This document shows positions 34,180-43,834 of a DNA stretch of 64,000 nucleotides, piece by piece. This DNA comes from an uncultured OM182 clade bacterium (GTDB lineage Bacteria; Pseudomonadota; Gammaproteobacteria; Pseudomonadales; Azotimanducaceae). The notes beneath the pieces were generated by a model. It was not told the DNA's origin. It made no database searches and saw nothing but the letters and a program-made list of their open reading frames with translations. The stretch spans positions 51,576 to 115,575 of the forward strand of contig CAJJAA010000016.1 of assembly GCA_905182025.1 (NCBI GenBank), in the 5' to 3' direction. Numbering within the stretch: the stretch's first letter is position 1; every line of letters begins with the position of its first letter. Made by a program: the position numbers and the translations under genes.

Positions 34180-35868
34180 TTGGAGTCTTTTACTGGGTTT
34201 CTTAATCTTCTTGACGGTCTATTGGGTTCCGCCCAATATTTTCCGTTTGTATTGCTGGGCACCGGTTTATTTCTAACGGTCTATCTAAAGTTTCCGCAAA
34301 TCCGTTTCTTTAACCACGCATGGCGAATTGTACGCGGCAAGTACGACAAACCAGATGCGCAGGGTGATGCGACACACTTTCAAGCATTGTCGACCGCAAT
34401 ATCCGGTACCGTCGGCACGGGCAATATCGGTGGGGTCGCTTTAGCAATCTATCTTGGCGGACCCGCTGCCTTGTTTTGGATGTGGATGACGGCGTTCCTT
34501 GGCATGACAAGTAAGTTTGTTGAGGTCTCGTTGAGTCACAAATATCGACAAGTTGATGAAGAGGGGCACATTGTTGGTGGTCCCATGTACGTGATGGAGC
34601 GACGCCTCAATATGAAGTGGTTGGCCGTATTCTTTGCGGTAGCGACGGTTGTCAGTTCCTTTGGCACGGGAAGCTTGCCTCAGAGTAATAACATCGCCAA
34701 CGGTGTTGAAGCATCATTTGGTATTCCGTTATGGATTACCGGGCTGGTGTTGTCGATCATTTTGGCTTGTGTAATTCTCGGCGGTATCGACCGAATCATT
34801 AAGGTTGCGGAAAAGATTGTACCCGCGATGGCGGTTATTTATCTGATTGGTGCATTTGCAGTCATTATTCCAAATGCCGCTGAAATCGGCCCTGCCTTCA
34901 TGTCTGTCTTCAGTGATTCCTTCACCGGGTCCGCAGCAACAGGCGGGTTCCTCGGTGCGAGTTTTGCATATGCATTCAACAGAGGCGTTAATCGCGGTCT
35001 GTTTTCTAATGAGGCTGGCCAAGGCTCGGCTCCGATTGCGCATGCTGCGGCGAAAGCTGACGAGCCTATTTCAGAGGGCATGGTTTCGATATTGGAACCC
35101 TTCATCGACACTATTATCATATGTACCATTACAGGTTTGGTAATCTTGTCATCGGGTGCATGGCACAAGAAAGTCGATAATGAATTCCAAGATTTTGATA
35201 CTGAAATAATTTTAGGTGAGTACTCCGAAGAAAACTTGGAGCAAAGAGAAGCGTTGTTCGAGCATCTTAATTTCGGTTCGTCAAACGATACGATAAAGGC
35301 CTACAACGGCAGCATTCTAGTCGTAGCCGGTGTTGCTGTTTCTGATGGGTTTACAATCATTCACAATCGATCAATAGCGGAAGATGTTCGGTACCTCGAT
35401 GATGAATCTCTCTTTAATGGAGAGTTAGAGGTCGTCGATGGGGAAATTCAGTCTGATATTGATCTAACCGGCAAGTCTTTGATTCATTCGGTAGATCTCA
35501 CAATGGAAGCTTTTTCAAAAGGGCTCTTCGGTGATTATGGAAGGCACATCGTATCTTTGGGTTTGGTGCTGTTTGCGTTTAGTACTGCTGTTGCCTGGTC
35601 TTACTATGGCGATCGGGCAATGACCTATTTATTTGGCGTTAGGTCCGTGCTGCCATACCGACTTTGTTACGTTGTCGGTTTCTTTCTTGCTGCGATTGTT
35701 GATACGTCCCTGATCTGGTTGATATCAGCTATCGCCATTGCGTTCATGACGCTGCCGAACCTTTTTAGCATGTTATACCTGCACAGAGAGATGAAAGACG
35801 AAATTGGAAAGTATTGGGATAAGTTTCATAAGGAAAATCCCGATAGTAAATATGGAGCGAAATACTAG
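34180..35868 (+). CDS. sodium:alanine/glycine symporter family (AGCS) with soluble insert
   Basis: This 562-residue multi-pass inner-membrane carrier has the AGCS core. [45 protein letters not shown] and [25 protein letters not shown] are family signatures for sodium and amino acid binding. Residues about 330-440 ([12 protein letters not shown]...SDIDLTG) form an acidic, largely soluble segment between two helices that normal 450-480-residue members lack. Translation starts at a TTG with TAGGTGAT six bases upstream; an in-frame TGA three codons before excludes earlier starts. The downstream SDR overlaps the stop by one base (TAGTG), so the two are coupled. Confidence 0.88.
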   Translation: MESFTGFLNLLDGLLGSAQYFPFVLLGTGLFLTVYLKFPQIRFFNHAWRIVRGKYDKPDAQGDATHFQALSTAISGTVGTGNIGGVALAIYLGGPAALFWMWMTAFLGMTSKFVEVSLSHKYRQVDEEGHIVGGPMYVMERRLNMKWLAVFFAVATVVSSFGTGSLPQSNNIANGVEASFGIPLWITGLVLSIILACVILGGIDRIIKVAEKIVPAMAVIYLIGAFAVIIPNAAEIGPAFMSVFSDSFTGSAATGGFLGASFAYAFNRGVNRGLFSNEAGQGSAPIAHAAAKADEPISEGMVSILEPFIDTIIICTITGLVILSSGAWHKKVDNEFQDFDTEIILGEYSEENLEQREALFEHLNFGSSNDTIKAYNGSILVVAGVAVSDGFTIIHNRSIAEDVRYLDDESLFNGELEVVDGEIQSDIDLTGKSLIHSVDLTMEAFSKGLFGDYGRHIVSLGLVLFAFSTAVAWSYYGDRAMTYLFGVRSVLPYRLCYVVGFFLAAIVDTSLIWLISAIAIAFMTLPNLFSMLYLHREMKDEIGKYWDKFHKENPDSKYGAKY

Positions 35869-36629
35869 TGTCGTTAAAAGATAATGTCATCATTGTTACG
35901 GGCTCGTCTTCGGGTGTTGGTGCAGCGACAGCAAGACTGTTAGCGGCTCGTGGCTGCCATGTAGTGATTAATTATTCAAGCAGTGAGCAAGCTGCGCGAA
36001 AAGTAGCCGGCGAATGCGAAGCGCTCGGTGTTGAAACCATCGTCGTTAAGGCGAATGTTGCGATAGACGAAGACTGTAAACGGCTCGTCGACAGTGCCCT
36101 TGAAAAATGGGGTCGATTAGATGGCCTCGTTAATAATGCCGGTAAAACCAAATTTGTACCCCATGAGCAATTGTCGGGTCTTGAAAAGGATGACTTTTTC
36201 GATATTTATGGTGTGAATGTGGTCGGACCTTATCAGATGATTCGTGCGGCGGAAGACGCGCTTAGAGCGTCAGGTCGTGCCTCGGTCGTTAATGTCTCAT
36301 CGATAGCAGGTGTGACAGGTATAGGCAGTTCTATCGCTTATGCAGCATCTAAGGGAGCCTTGCTAACAATGACTCAATCGCTAGCAAGGGTAATGGGACC
36401 GGAGATTCGCGTTAATGCGGTTTGTCCTGGTTTTATTCAGGGTGAATGGCTAGAGAAGGGCATGGGCGACCGTTACAAGAAAATCATGTCATCCCTGCAA
36501 GCATCGGCGCCATTGCAACTCACCTGCACACCGGAAACTGTTGCAGACTCTATTGTGTCTTTTCTCGAGGGACACTCGGTCGTCACCGGTCAACACATTA
36601 TTCTCGATGGCGGTCAATATCTTGTCTGA
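35868..36629 (+). CDS. short-chain dehydrogenase/reductase
   Basis: This 253-residue NAD(P)-dependent oxidoreductase has a Rossmann motif, VTGSSSGVGAATARLLAARG. LVNNAG is present, and the catalytic Ser and YAASK (Tyr-x-x-x-Lys) lie in VNVSSIAGVTGIGSSIAYAASKGALL. The C-terminus ends DGGQYLV like the FabG branch. The GTG start overlaps the symporter stop (TAGTG), with GGAG ten bases upstream. The 3' end overlaps the following peptidase gene. Substrate unknown; a 3-oxoacyl or sugar alcohol reductase role is possible. Confidence 0.9.
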   Translation: MSLKDNVIIVTGSSSGVGAATARLLAARGCHVVINYSSSEQAARKVAGECEALGVETIVVKANVAIDEDCKRLVDSALEKWGRLDGLVNNAGKTKFVPHEQLSGLEKDDFFDIYGVNVVGPYQMIRAAEDALRASGRASVVNVSSIAGVTGIGSSIAYAASKGALLTMTQSLARVMGPEIRVNAVCPGFIQGEWLEKGMGDRYKKIMSSLQASAPLQLTCTPETVADSIVSFLEGHSVVTGQHIILDGGQYLV

Positions 36630-39585
36630 TATTCAAAAAAACAAAGTTACTGAGGCACACAGCGGCAATGACGGAGTGATTAGTCATCCAGCATTCAAGC
36701 ATCTTCGCAGTCAGCGAATCGATACCCTTGATGTCACAGTGCGCGAGTTCGAGCATATCAAAACCGGCGCGATGCATTTTCATATGGAGGCTGACCATCA
36801 AGAGAATGTATTTATGGTTGCGCTACGCACCGTGCCCATGGATTCGAAGGGCGTCGCTCATGTGTTAGAGCACACTGCGTTGTGCGGAAGCGAGAAGTAC
36901 CCCGTTCGCGATCCGTTTTTCCTTATGCTCAGACGTTCATTGAATACCTTCATGAACGCGTTCACCAGTAGCGATTACACGGCCTATCCCTTTGCTACCC
37001 AGAATGTGAAAGACTTCAATAACTTGTTAGATATCTACTTGGATGCGGTTTTTTTTCCGAACCTTGATAAGTTGGATTTTGCTCAGGAAGGTCATCGGCT
37101 TGAATTCGAAGAAATGCAGAACCCCGACTCAGCTTTGGTTCATAAAGGTGTTGTGTATAACGAGATGAAAGGGGACTCAAGTTCGGTTGTGTCACTGTTA
37201 TATGACGAGGTCAAAACACACTTGTACCCAACGTCGACGTATCACTACAACAGTGGCGGCGATCCAAAACATATTGCCAATTTAACGTATGACGAGTTGG
37301 TTGATTTTTACAAGTCTCACTACCATCCCAGTAATGCCATATTCATGACCTTTGGCAACATGAATCATGTGGACTTGCAGCACGCAATGGAAGAAAGGGC
37401 GCTGTGTAAATTCGATCGCTCCAGTGATTTTATCGCTGTCACGCCAGAGCAACGTTTGACATCAACGTTGAGAGTATCGGAACCGTATCCGACCGATGAT
37501 AAAGATAATCTGCAGGGCAAAACGCATATCGTCATGGCATGGCTGCTGGGCGATAGTATTGATTTGGCGTTGCTGTTGAGGTGCAATTTACTGTCGGATG
37601 TTCTGCTTGATACCGCGGCATCGCCATTGCGTAAAGCATTAGAATCAACGGGTCTCGGTGCAGCACCGAGCCCACTATGCGGACTGGAAGAATCTAACAG
37701 AGAAATGAGTTTCTTGTGTGGTTTGCAAGGTAGCGATGAGTTTAGAGCCGATGAGGTCGAAGCGCTGATTTTGACGACACTGGCAGAGGTGGCGGAACAA
37801 GGCGTTGAAATTGGTGCGTTAGAAGCCTGTTTACATCAATTGGAGCTAAGTCATCGAGAAATAGGCGGTGACGGTACACCTTTTGGTATGCAGTTGATCT
37901 TTTCCTGCATGTCGGCCGCGATACATCGTGGTGACCCTATTGATCTACTTGATATCGATAAGGTTATCGCTCAACTCAGGGTTGAGATCAAGGATCCTAA
38001 TTTTATTAAAAACCTCATAAAAGAGGTTCTGCTGGATAATAATCACCGCGTTCGGGTTTGTTTATACCCCGATGCACAAATGAACAACCGAAATCGGCTC
38101 GAAGAAGAGACAAACCTGCAGCAGATAAAGGACCGTCTGAGTGATACAGAAAAACAGGCGATCGTGACGCAATCAATCGATCTGGAGACGAGACAGAATA
38201 GGGAAGAGCCAATTGAGCTGTTACCTAAGGTCGGTATCGAAGATATCCCTGCCTCGTTGCCTGAGCCCAAGCCGCGGATCGTTGCTGCGGGGCATAAGCA
38301 TCTGGCTCAGTTTGATGCCGGTACCAATGGGCTTGTGTATAACCACATCGTCAGTCAAATGCCTGCGCTCGATGCCGACAGTATGCGGCTATTGCCATTG
38401 TTCACGCATTTGTTGACCGAATCCGGTTCCGCCGATAGGGGCTACCTGGAGGCGCAAGCACTCCAGCATAGCCTCACCGGCGGTATTTCTGCGTTTTCAA
38501 CGGTGCGCGGAACTGTAAGTGACCCTGAGAGCCTTGTAGGACATATATCAGTATCGAGTAAAGCGCTGAATCGAAACGCCTCAAGTATGATGTCTTTGCT
38601 TAAGCAGACCTATGAACAACCTAATTTTACTGAAACTGCCAGGACGAGAGACTTGGTGAAGCAGGCAAGGGTGAGAAGAGATAGTAGTATCACCAATTCG
38701 GGCCATATGCTGGCGATGACCGCTGCGAGCAGTGTTTTGCGGCCTGTACCGAGGTTGAACCACTATCTAAGCGGGCTCGAGGGCATTCTCCACCTACGTC
38801 ATTTGGATGATGGTCTTGACGATGCCGATAATTTGGCACGCTTAACGGATCAGCTACAGAAAATTGGCGAAGCGATGCGTGATACGAAAACCCAGTTCTT
38901 GATGATCAACGATCCATTGGTTGCTGATGAGATGCAACATGCGCTGGCTGATATCTGGTCTACGATTTCACCATCCGTTGAGACGGGTCTGCTCGAGACG
39001 TCATTTGCGGCACCGGAATTTCGACAAGCTTGGATAACGACAACACAGGTTAACTATTGTGCAAGAGCCTTCAAGACTGTGCCCGAAAATCACAGAGATT
39101 CTGCAGCCTTGACAATACTCGGTGGTGTGTTGCGCAATGGCTATTTACATCGAACCATTAGAGAGCAGGGTGGGGCCTATGGCGGTGGCGCGAGCCATGA
39201 TTCAACTAACGGTATTTTTAGGTTTTACTCTTACCGTGATCCGCGCCTTCAGGCGACATTTGATGATTTTTCAGCCGCTGTTGATTGGGTCATGACGACG
39301 CCGGTCACGTTTTCGGATGTTGAACAATCGATACTGGGCGTCGTCAGTAGCATCGACTCTCCAGCTTCGCCAGCGGGTGAAGCGCGTCAGGTTTTCTATA
39401 ATGATTTATTTGGCCGCGATGAAGTCTATCGTCAACAGCGTCGTAGTGACCTGTTGAACGTAACTGTTGAGGATGTGCGTCGCGTTGCGACGGCGTATTT
39501 AACAGGCGAGCCGGTTGATGTTGTTGTGACGAATGAACGAAATGCGCGGGATCTTGCGGCGGGTTATGTCGATCATATCCTTTGA
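36607..39585 (+). CDS. M16C metallopeptidase, presequence protease (PreP)-like
   Basis: This is a zinc peptidase of about 992 residues that degrades unfolded peptides in a closed chamber. The inverted zinc motif HxxEH is visible in GVAHVLEHTALCGSEKYPVRDPFF, and the downstream Glu ligand is expected in GVVYNEMKGDSSS. NTFMNAFTSSDYTAYPFATQN and LDAVFFPNL are hallmark blocks. The C-terminal half has the inactive repeat with REQGGAYGGGASHDS. There is no signal peptide. The start is either ATG 36607 or TTG 36622, both inside the end of the SDR gene; neither has a strong ribosome-binding site, so coupling is likely. Confidence 0.92.
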   Translation: MAVNILSDIQKNKVTEAHSGNDGVISHPAFKHLRSQRIDTLDVTVREFEHIKTGAMHFHMEADHQENVFMVALRTVPMDSKGVAHVLEHTALCGSEKYPVRDPFFLMLRRSLNTFMNAFTSSDYTAYPFATQNVKDFNNLLDIYLDAVFFPNLDKLDFAQEGHRLEFEEMQNPDSALVHKGVVYNEMKGDSSSVVSLLYDEVKTHLYPTSTYHYNSGGDPKHIANLTYDELVDFYKSHYHPSNAIFMTFGNMNHVDLQHAMEERALCKFDRSSDFIAVTPEQRLTSTLRVSEPYPTDDKDNLQGKTHIVMAWLLGDSIDLALLLRCNLLSDVLLDTAASPLRKALESTGLGAAPSPLCGLEESNREMSFLCGLQGSDEFRADEVEALILTTLAEVAEQGVEIGALEACLHQLELSHREIGGDGTPFGMQLIFSCMSAAIHRGDPIDLLDIDKVIAQLRVEIKDPNFIKNLIKEVLLDNNHRVRVCLYPDAQMNNRNRLEEETNLQQIKDRLSDTEKQAIVTQSIDLETRQNREEPIELLPKVGIEDIPASLPEPKPRIVAAGHKHLAQFDAGTNGLVYNHIVSQMPALDADSMRLLPLFTHLLTESGSADRGYLEAQALQHSLTGGISAFSTVRGTVSDPESLVGHISVSSKALNRNASSMMSLLKQTYEQPNFTETARTRDLVKQARVRRDSSITNSGHMLAMTAASSVLRPVPRLNHYLSGLEGILHLRHLDDGLDDADNLARLTDQLQKIGEAMRDTKTQFLMINDPLVADEMQHALADIWSTISPSVETGLLETSFAAPEFRQAWITTTQVNYCARAFKTVPENHRDSAALTILGGVLRNGYLHRTIREQGGAYGGGASHDSTNGIFRFYSYRDPRLQATFDDFSAAVDWVMTTPVTFSDVEQSILGVVSSIDSPASPAGEARQVFYNDLFGRDEVYRQQRRSDLLNVTVEDVRRVATAYLTGEPVDVVVTNERNARDLAAGYVDHIL

Positions 39586-40060
39586 TTGCAGCTGAAAAAT
39601 CAAACGTATAGTAGGTGCTGTAAAAGTCTGTGTTGTAACGGTATTGATTACCGCCAAGTCAATCCAGCTTCTTTTTAAGATGCAGAATCGATTGAGCTTA
39701 ATTGGCACGCACTAGTTATGTGCGTCAACGGGCTTTTGGACTTTAATATAGCAATATTGGCGATGTTTTAATCGAAATGAACAGTGGGAAACCAACTCTT
39801 TATTTTAGCATAAGACAAGTTCTTTACTGCAAAATGAGATCTTTAACCAAGATGTAAATCCCTTCTATGATGTTTGAATCTATCGTTAGCTATATTTGGT
39901 TCAGTTCGCTTGACAAAAGATCATGGCTTCTACATCCTATCGGCCTCGCAGCTTAGTTAATAACAGTGGTGACCATGACCGCTTCAACGCTTAAGTAGTG
40001 AAGAACAACAAAAATATTATAAGAATTACATACAAGCAATAATTCCTGGTAGGTACCAAC
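39586..40060. other. intergenic region before the TonB operon
   Basis: About 475 AT-rich bases separate the peptidase from the DUF3450 gene. No coding frame is convincing. It must hold the promoter of the operon at 40.06-45.19 kb. I see a TTGACA at 39909-39914 but only a poor -10 partner at 17 bases, and no clear Fur box. Confidence 0.5.
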
Positions 40061-40834
40061 ATGAAAGAACATCAGATTAGGCGGGTGCTTTTTGCATTTG
40101 CGATAAGCGTCTTGTCTGCGGTCAGTTTCAACGCAGCTGCGCAAACTCTCGACGAAGTGTTGGGAGTCAGAGCGACCACCACCGTAGATGGTCGGAAGTC
40201 TCAAATGAAAATTGACTCTCTTACCGACGATACGCGGGACTTGTTGTCTCAGTACAAACAGGTAATGAAAATCGTCGATGGCTTGCGTGTCTATAATCAA
40301 CAGCAAGAACGTTTGATCAGAAATCAAAACGAAGAGATGGGCAAGCTAAATCAGTCTATCGATAACGTTTCACTTGTTGAGCGTCAAATCACTCCGTTGA
40401 TAGAGCGAATGATTGTCAACCTTGAAAAATTCATCGAGCTTGATCAGCCGTTCCTGATTTCAGAACGTCGTGAACGCATTGCCTTCTTGAAAGAAACGTT
40501 AAATCGAGCTGACGTTGCCGTTTCAGAGAAGTTCAGCCAGGTTATGCAGGCATATCAAGTTGAGAATACATATGGCTCAACAATCGATGTCTACACAGAC
40601 GTGATTGAAATCGAAGGCGTTGAACGTCAAGTCGATATTCTTAAGTGGGGTCGAGTATCCCTATCTTTCCAAACGCCTGACGCAGCAGTGGCAGGAACTT
40701 GGGACAGAGATCAAAAGCAATGGGTTGTACTTGGAGACGAGTTTAATGCTGGTATTCGAGACGGGCTGAGAATCGCACGTAAGACACAGACAGCCAATAT
40801 CGTCAAATTACCCGTAGCGGCACCAGGAGAATAA
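40061..40834 (+). CDS. DUF3450 periplasmic protein of TonB system
   Basis: This 257-residue exported protein has signal peptide FAISVLSAVSFNAAAQ and then a long coiled coil (residues about 50-105, QYKQVMKIVDGLRVYNQQQERLIRNQ) and a C-terminal beta domain (GRVSLSFQTPDAAVAGTWDRDQKQWV). It matches DUF3450, a family found almost only as the first gene of ExbB-ExbB-ExbD-TonB-TPR clusters in gammaproteobacteria. The next gene starts 4 bases after its stop. The likely role is a periplasmic partner of the large ExbB, by position only. Confidence 0.9.
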   Translation: MKEHQIRRVLFAFAISVLSAVSFNAAAQTLDEVLGVRATTTVDGRKSQMKIDSLTDDTRDLLSQYKQVMKIVDGLRVYNQQQERLIRNQNEEMGKLNQSIDNVSLVERQITPLIERMIVNLEKFIELDQPFLISERRERIAFLKETLNRADVAVSEKFSQVMQAYQVENTYGSTIDVYTDVIEIEGVERQVDILKWGRVSLSFQTPDAAVAGTWDRDQKQWVVLGDEFNAGIRDGLRIARKTQTANIVKLPVAAPGE

Positions 40835-40838
40835 GAAC

Positions 40839-42218
40839 ATGAAAAAGTTATTGGTATTTTTCACAGCGTTGGCGCTGACACTATCTGCGACCACACAGGC
40901 TGCGGAAGACAAGATTAATGCAAAGAGTCTCAGCGAACTATTGCAGATGGTTAAAGAAGGCAAACTCATTAACCGTGATGTAAATAACCAGCGCGAGAAA
41001 GACTTCGTTTCTAACAAAGCAAAGCAAGCGCAGGCAGTGAAAGACGCAGAGCGTATGCAACTAGTAGAAGAAGAGCGTAGTACGCGACTTGAAAACGAAT
41101 TCGAGAAGAATGAAAAAGAGATCGCTCAGCTACAGGAAATCCTGTCTAAGCGTCTCGGTTCATTACGTGAGTTGTTTGGTGTACTTCAGCAAGTCAGTGG
41201 AGATACGCAAGGCGTCTTCGAAGGTTCGATTATTAGTGCTGAATACCCTGGACGTACCGAATGGTTAGCCGATTTTGCTCAAGAAATGGGTCAGTCTAGC
41301 AAGTTAGCAACAATCGAAGAAATTGAACGTCTTTGGTACGAACTGCAGCGTGAAATGACAGAGTCAGGCAAGATTACTCGATTCACAGCTAAGGTTAACA
41401 AGCTCGACGGCGAAGTGGTTGAACAAGAAGTCATCCGGGTTGGTGGTTACAATCTAATAAGTGAAGGGCAGTACGTTACTTACGACATCGAAAACAAGAT
41501 CATCAAAGAGTTACCCGCACAGCCTGCAGGACGCTTTGTCGACTCTGCTGATGCATTGCAGAGCTCAACCGGTGGTTTCACATCTTTCGGTCTTGACCCT
41601 ACTCGCGGCCAGTTGTTGGAACTTCAGATTCAAATTCCAACGATTGAAGAACGTATACACCAAGGTGGTACAACCGGTTACGTCATTATCGCTTTGGGTA
41701 TCGTTGCGGCATTACTTTCACTTGAGCGATTTACGACACTGACTATTATGGGCAGTAAAGTTAACGCACAAACGAAGTCTGCAACACCAAGCGATGGTAA
41801 TCCTTTGGGGCGTGTATTGAAGGTTTACGCAGAGAACAAAGAGGTTGATCCGGAAACACTTCAGCTGAAATTGGACGAGGCAATATTGAAGGAGCAGCCG
41901 GCGATTAACGCACGGATAGCCTTCATCAAGATCATCTCGATGGTTGCACCTCTTCTCGGTCTTCTCGGTACCGTAACGGGTATGATCGTAACCTTCCAAG
42001 CAATCACGTTGTTTGGTACGGGTGACCCTAAAACAATGGCTGGTGGTATTTCTCAAGCATTGATGACGACGGTTCTTGGTCTTTGTGTAGCGATACCAAC
42101 TGTTCTACTGCACTCAATTGTGCAGTCTAGAAGCAGCACTGTTTTGCATATTTTGACCGAACAGAGCGCTGGTCTTATCGCTGAACACGCCGAAAACGCT
42201 GAAAAAGCAGGTAAGTAA
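40839..42218 (+). CDS. large MotA/TolQ/ExbB proton-channel protein (TtpC-like)
   Basis: This 459-residue protein has an N-terminal signal (LLVFFTALALTLSATTQA) and a periplasmic coiled-coil domain rich in Lys/Glu (residues about 25-110, QAQAVKDAERMQLVEEERSTRLENEF). Three membrane helices of the ExbB family follow: GYVIIALGIVAALLSL, IISMVAPLLGLLGTVTGMIVTFQAI and ISQALMTTVLGLCVAIPTVLLHSIV. The extended architecture equals Vibrio TtpC, needed for TonB2-type transport. It probably forms the energising complex with the next three genes. Spacing to neighbours is 4 and 5 bases. Confidence 0.92.
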   Translation: MKKLLVFFTALALTLSATTQAAEDKINAKSLSELLQMVKEGKLINRDVNNQREKDFVSNKAKQAQAVKDAERMQLVEEERSTRLENEFEKNEKEIAQLQEILSKRLGSLRELFGVLQQVSGDTQGVFEGSIISAEYPGRTEWLADFAQEMGQSSKLATIEEIERLWYELQREMTESGKITRFTAKVNKLDGEVVEQEVIRVGGYNLISEGQYVTYDIENKIIKELPAQPAGRFVDSADALQSSTGGFTSFGLDPTRGQLLELQIQIPTIEERIHQGGTTGYVIIALGIVAALLSLERFTTLTIMGSKVNAQTKSATPSDGNPLGRVLKVYAENKEVDPETLQLKLDEAILKEQPAINARIAFIKIISMVAPLLGLLGTVTGMIVTFQAITLFGTGDPKTMAGGISQALMTTVLGLCVAIPTVLLHSIVQSRSSTVLHILTEQSAGLIAEHAENAEKAGK

Positions 42219-42223
42219 CTCTT

Positions 42224-42739
42224 ATGGAATTCATAGTAGTTGCAATCAGAACGTTTATGGAAGCAGGGGGTAATGTACTTTGGTACATTGCCGGCGCCAC
42301 TTTCATAATGTGGGCACTGATTTTCGAGCGGGTTTGGTTTATCAATACTGAGCACAAGACAGATGTCGGTACAGCGTTAGCCTATTGGGAGGGTCGTTCT
42401 GAACGGAACTCCTGGAATGCTCACCGCATTCGCGAAAGGCTTATCTCAGAAGTAAACATGCGCTTGAACACGAATCTTGGCTTTATCAAAACATTGATAT
42501 CACTGCTTCCATTACTCGGCCTTTTAGGCACGGTAACGGGAATGGTTCAAGTCTTTGAAGCAATGACCTTTTCTGGTGGTAACGCCAGATCGATGGCAGC
42601 GGGCGTTTCAGCTGCTACGATTCCGACAATGTCGGGCATGGTCGGTACGCTTTCAGGGGTGCTCGCGAATACATTTATCACTTCCAAGGTGCAGACAGAA
42701 GCAGCTTTCATGGAAGACACACTTACGATGGATCATTAA
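42224..42739 (+). CDS. exbB: ExbB proton-channel protein
   Basis: This 171-residue inner-membrane protein of the MotA/TolQ/ExbB family has the usual three helices: WYIAGATFIMWALIFERVWF, then FIKTLISLLPLLGLLGTVTGMVQVFEAM and ATIPTMSGMVGTLSGVLANTFI. It is the second ExbB of the operon and corresponds to ExbB2 in Vibrio TonB2 systems. It forms the proton channel with ExbD to power TonB. It lies 5 bases after the large ExbB and 31 bases before exbD. Confidence 0.93.
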   Translation: MEFIVVAIRTFMEAGGNVLWYIAGATFIMWALIFERVWFINTEHKTDVGTALAYWEGRSERNSWNAHRIRERLISEVNMRLNTNLGFIKTLISLLPLLGLLGTVTGMVQVFEAMTFSGGNARSMAAGVSAATIPTMSGMVGTLSGVLANTFITSKVQTEAAFMEDTLTMDH

Positions 42740-42770
42740 GATCAAATCGTTAGGTTAGATCGGGATAAAA

Positions 42771-43172
42771 ATGCGAAGTAGAAGAAAAATAAAAGAAGAA
42801 GAGAAGGTCGCGGACTTAACGCCGATGCTTGATGTTGTTTTCATCATGCTGATTTTCTTTATCGTGACGGCAACCTTTATTAAGGAAACCGGTGTGGAAA
42901 TTGACAGACCTGATACCAAGACGGCTGAGGCTAAGAAAAGAGTCTCATTGTTGGTTGGTGTCGGTTCGGACAGTGGCATATGGATCGATAAGAAACGTGT
43001 TGATGTCAGAAACGTCCGACCCATGATGGAACGGCTGCATGCCGAGAATCCAAAGGGTGGCTTGGTTATCCAGGCGGACAGCGAGTCTAAAGTTGAGAAA
43101 GTACTAGCGATTATGAATGCCGCTCGAAAGATAGGTATTAATCAAGTCGCTATTGCCTCCGAAGAAGGGTAG
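42771..43172 (+). CDS. exbD: ExbD/TolR biopolymer transport protein
   Basis: This 133-residue protein has one N-terminal helix, VADLTPMLDVVFIMLIFFIVTATFI, containing the proton-carrying Asp of the MLDVVFIML motif. A periplasmic domain follows, with the family's GIWIDKKRVDVRNVRPMMERLHAENPKGGLVIQADSESK pattern. It works with ExbB to energise TonB. Its start codon has GGGATAAAA upstream. Neighbours on both sides belong to the same operon. Confidence 0.93.
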   Translation: MRSRRKIKEEEKVADLTPMLDVVFIMLIFFIVTATFIKETGVEIDRPDTKTAEAKKRVSLLVGVGSDSGIWIDKKRVDVRNVRPMMERLHAENPKGGLVIQADSESKVEKVLAIMNAARKIGINQVAIASEEG

Positions 43173-43181
43173 GAGGAATTT

Positions 43182-43829
43182 ATGATTTTACGAATTAGTG
43201 GTTCTATGATTGCTGGCGTTGTGATAACAATCGCATTGTTGTATTTAATGCAGTCGCTCATATCGAATACCAAAAGTGCCCTGACGGATGATGGTATTGG
43301 TCGTATCGTCGACATTGTCCGTGTCAAGCAGGAGAATGAGGTTCAAACGAAACAGCGTAAAGCTAAGAAACCACCACCACCCGATCAGCCACCGCCTGAT
43401 ATTCCGCCGATGAACATTAACGTTTCTGTCGATCAAACCGGGTTTACGATGTCTGGTCTTGATGCGGGCGCTGGCGTTGATATCAATGCAGGTGGGTTCG
43501 GGATCTCTGACGGCGAGTATTTGCCAATCGTTAAAGTTCAGCCAGTCTATCCACGACGCGCATTGTCCAGAGGTATGTCAGGTTGGGCGATTGTCGAGTT
43601 TACTGTTAGCGCTCAGGGTACAGTTAAAGATCCTATTGTTGTTTCCAATTGTGGTTGGGTTAAAGGTCGTAGTTCTGAGGGCGCCTGTGAGGATTCTCCG
43701 AATAGCGTGTTTGACAGCGCGGCGGTCCGAGCAGCACTGAAATTTAAATACAAGCCGAAGGTTATCGATGGCACACCTGTAGAAACTGCAGGCGTACAAA
43801 ATCGAATAGTCTTTGAGTTGGCGGAATAG
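43182..43829 (+). CDS. tonB: TonB family energy transducer
   Basis: This 215-residue protein has an N-terminal membrane anchor (SMIAGVVITIALLYLMQSLI) and a proline-rich spacer (KKPPPPDQPPPDIPPMN). The C-terminal TonB domain spans from about residue 115 (YLPIVKVQPVYPRRALSRGMSGWAIVEFTVSAQGTV) to the end. It spans the periplasm and drives TonB-dependent outer-membrane receptors. The short spacer is typical of TonB2-like proteins. AGGAGGAA precedes the ATG, a strong ribosome-binding site. No receptor gene is in the window. Confidence 0.92.
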   Translation: MILRISGSMIAGVVITIALLYLMQSLISNTKSALTDDGIGRIVDIVRVKQENEVQTKQRKAKKPPPPDQPPPDIPPMNINVSVDQTGFTMSGLDAGAGVDINAGGFGISDGEYLPIVKVQPVYPRRALSRGMSGWAIVEFTVSAQGTVKDPIVVSNCGWVKGRSSEGACEDSPNSVFDSAAVRAALKFKYKPKVIDGTPVETAGVQNRIVFELAE

Positions 43830-43834
43830 AAGGG

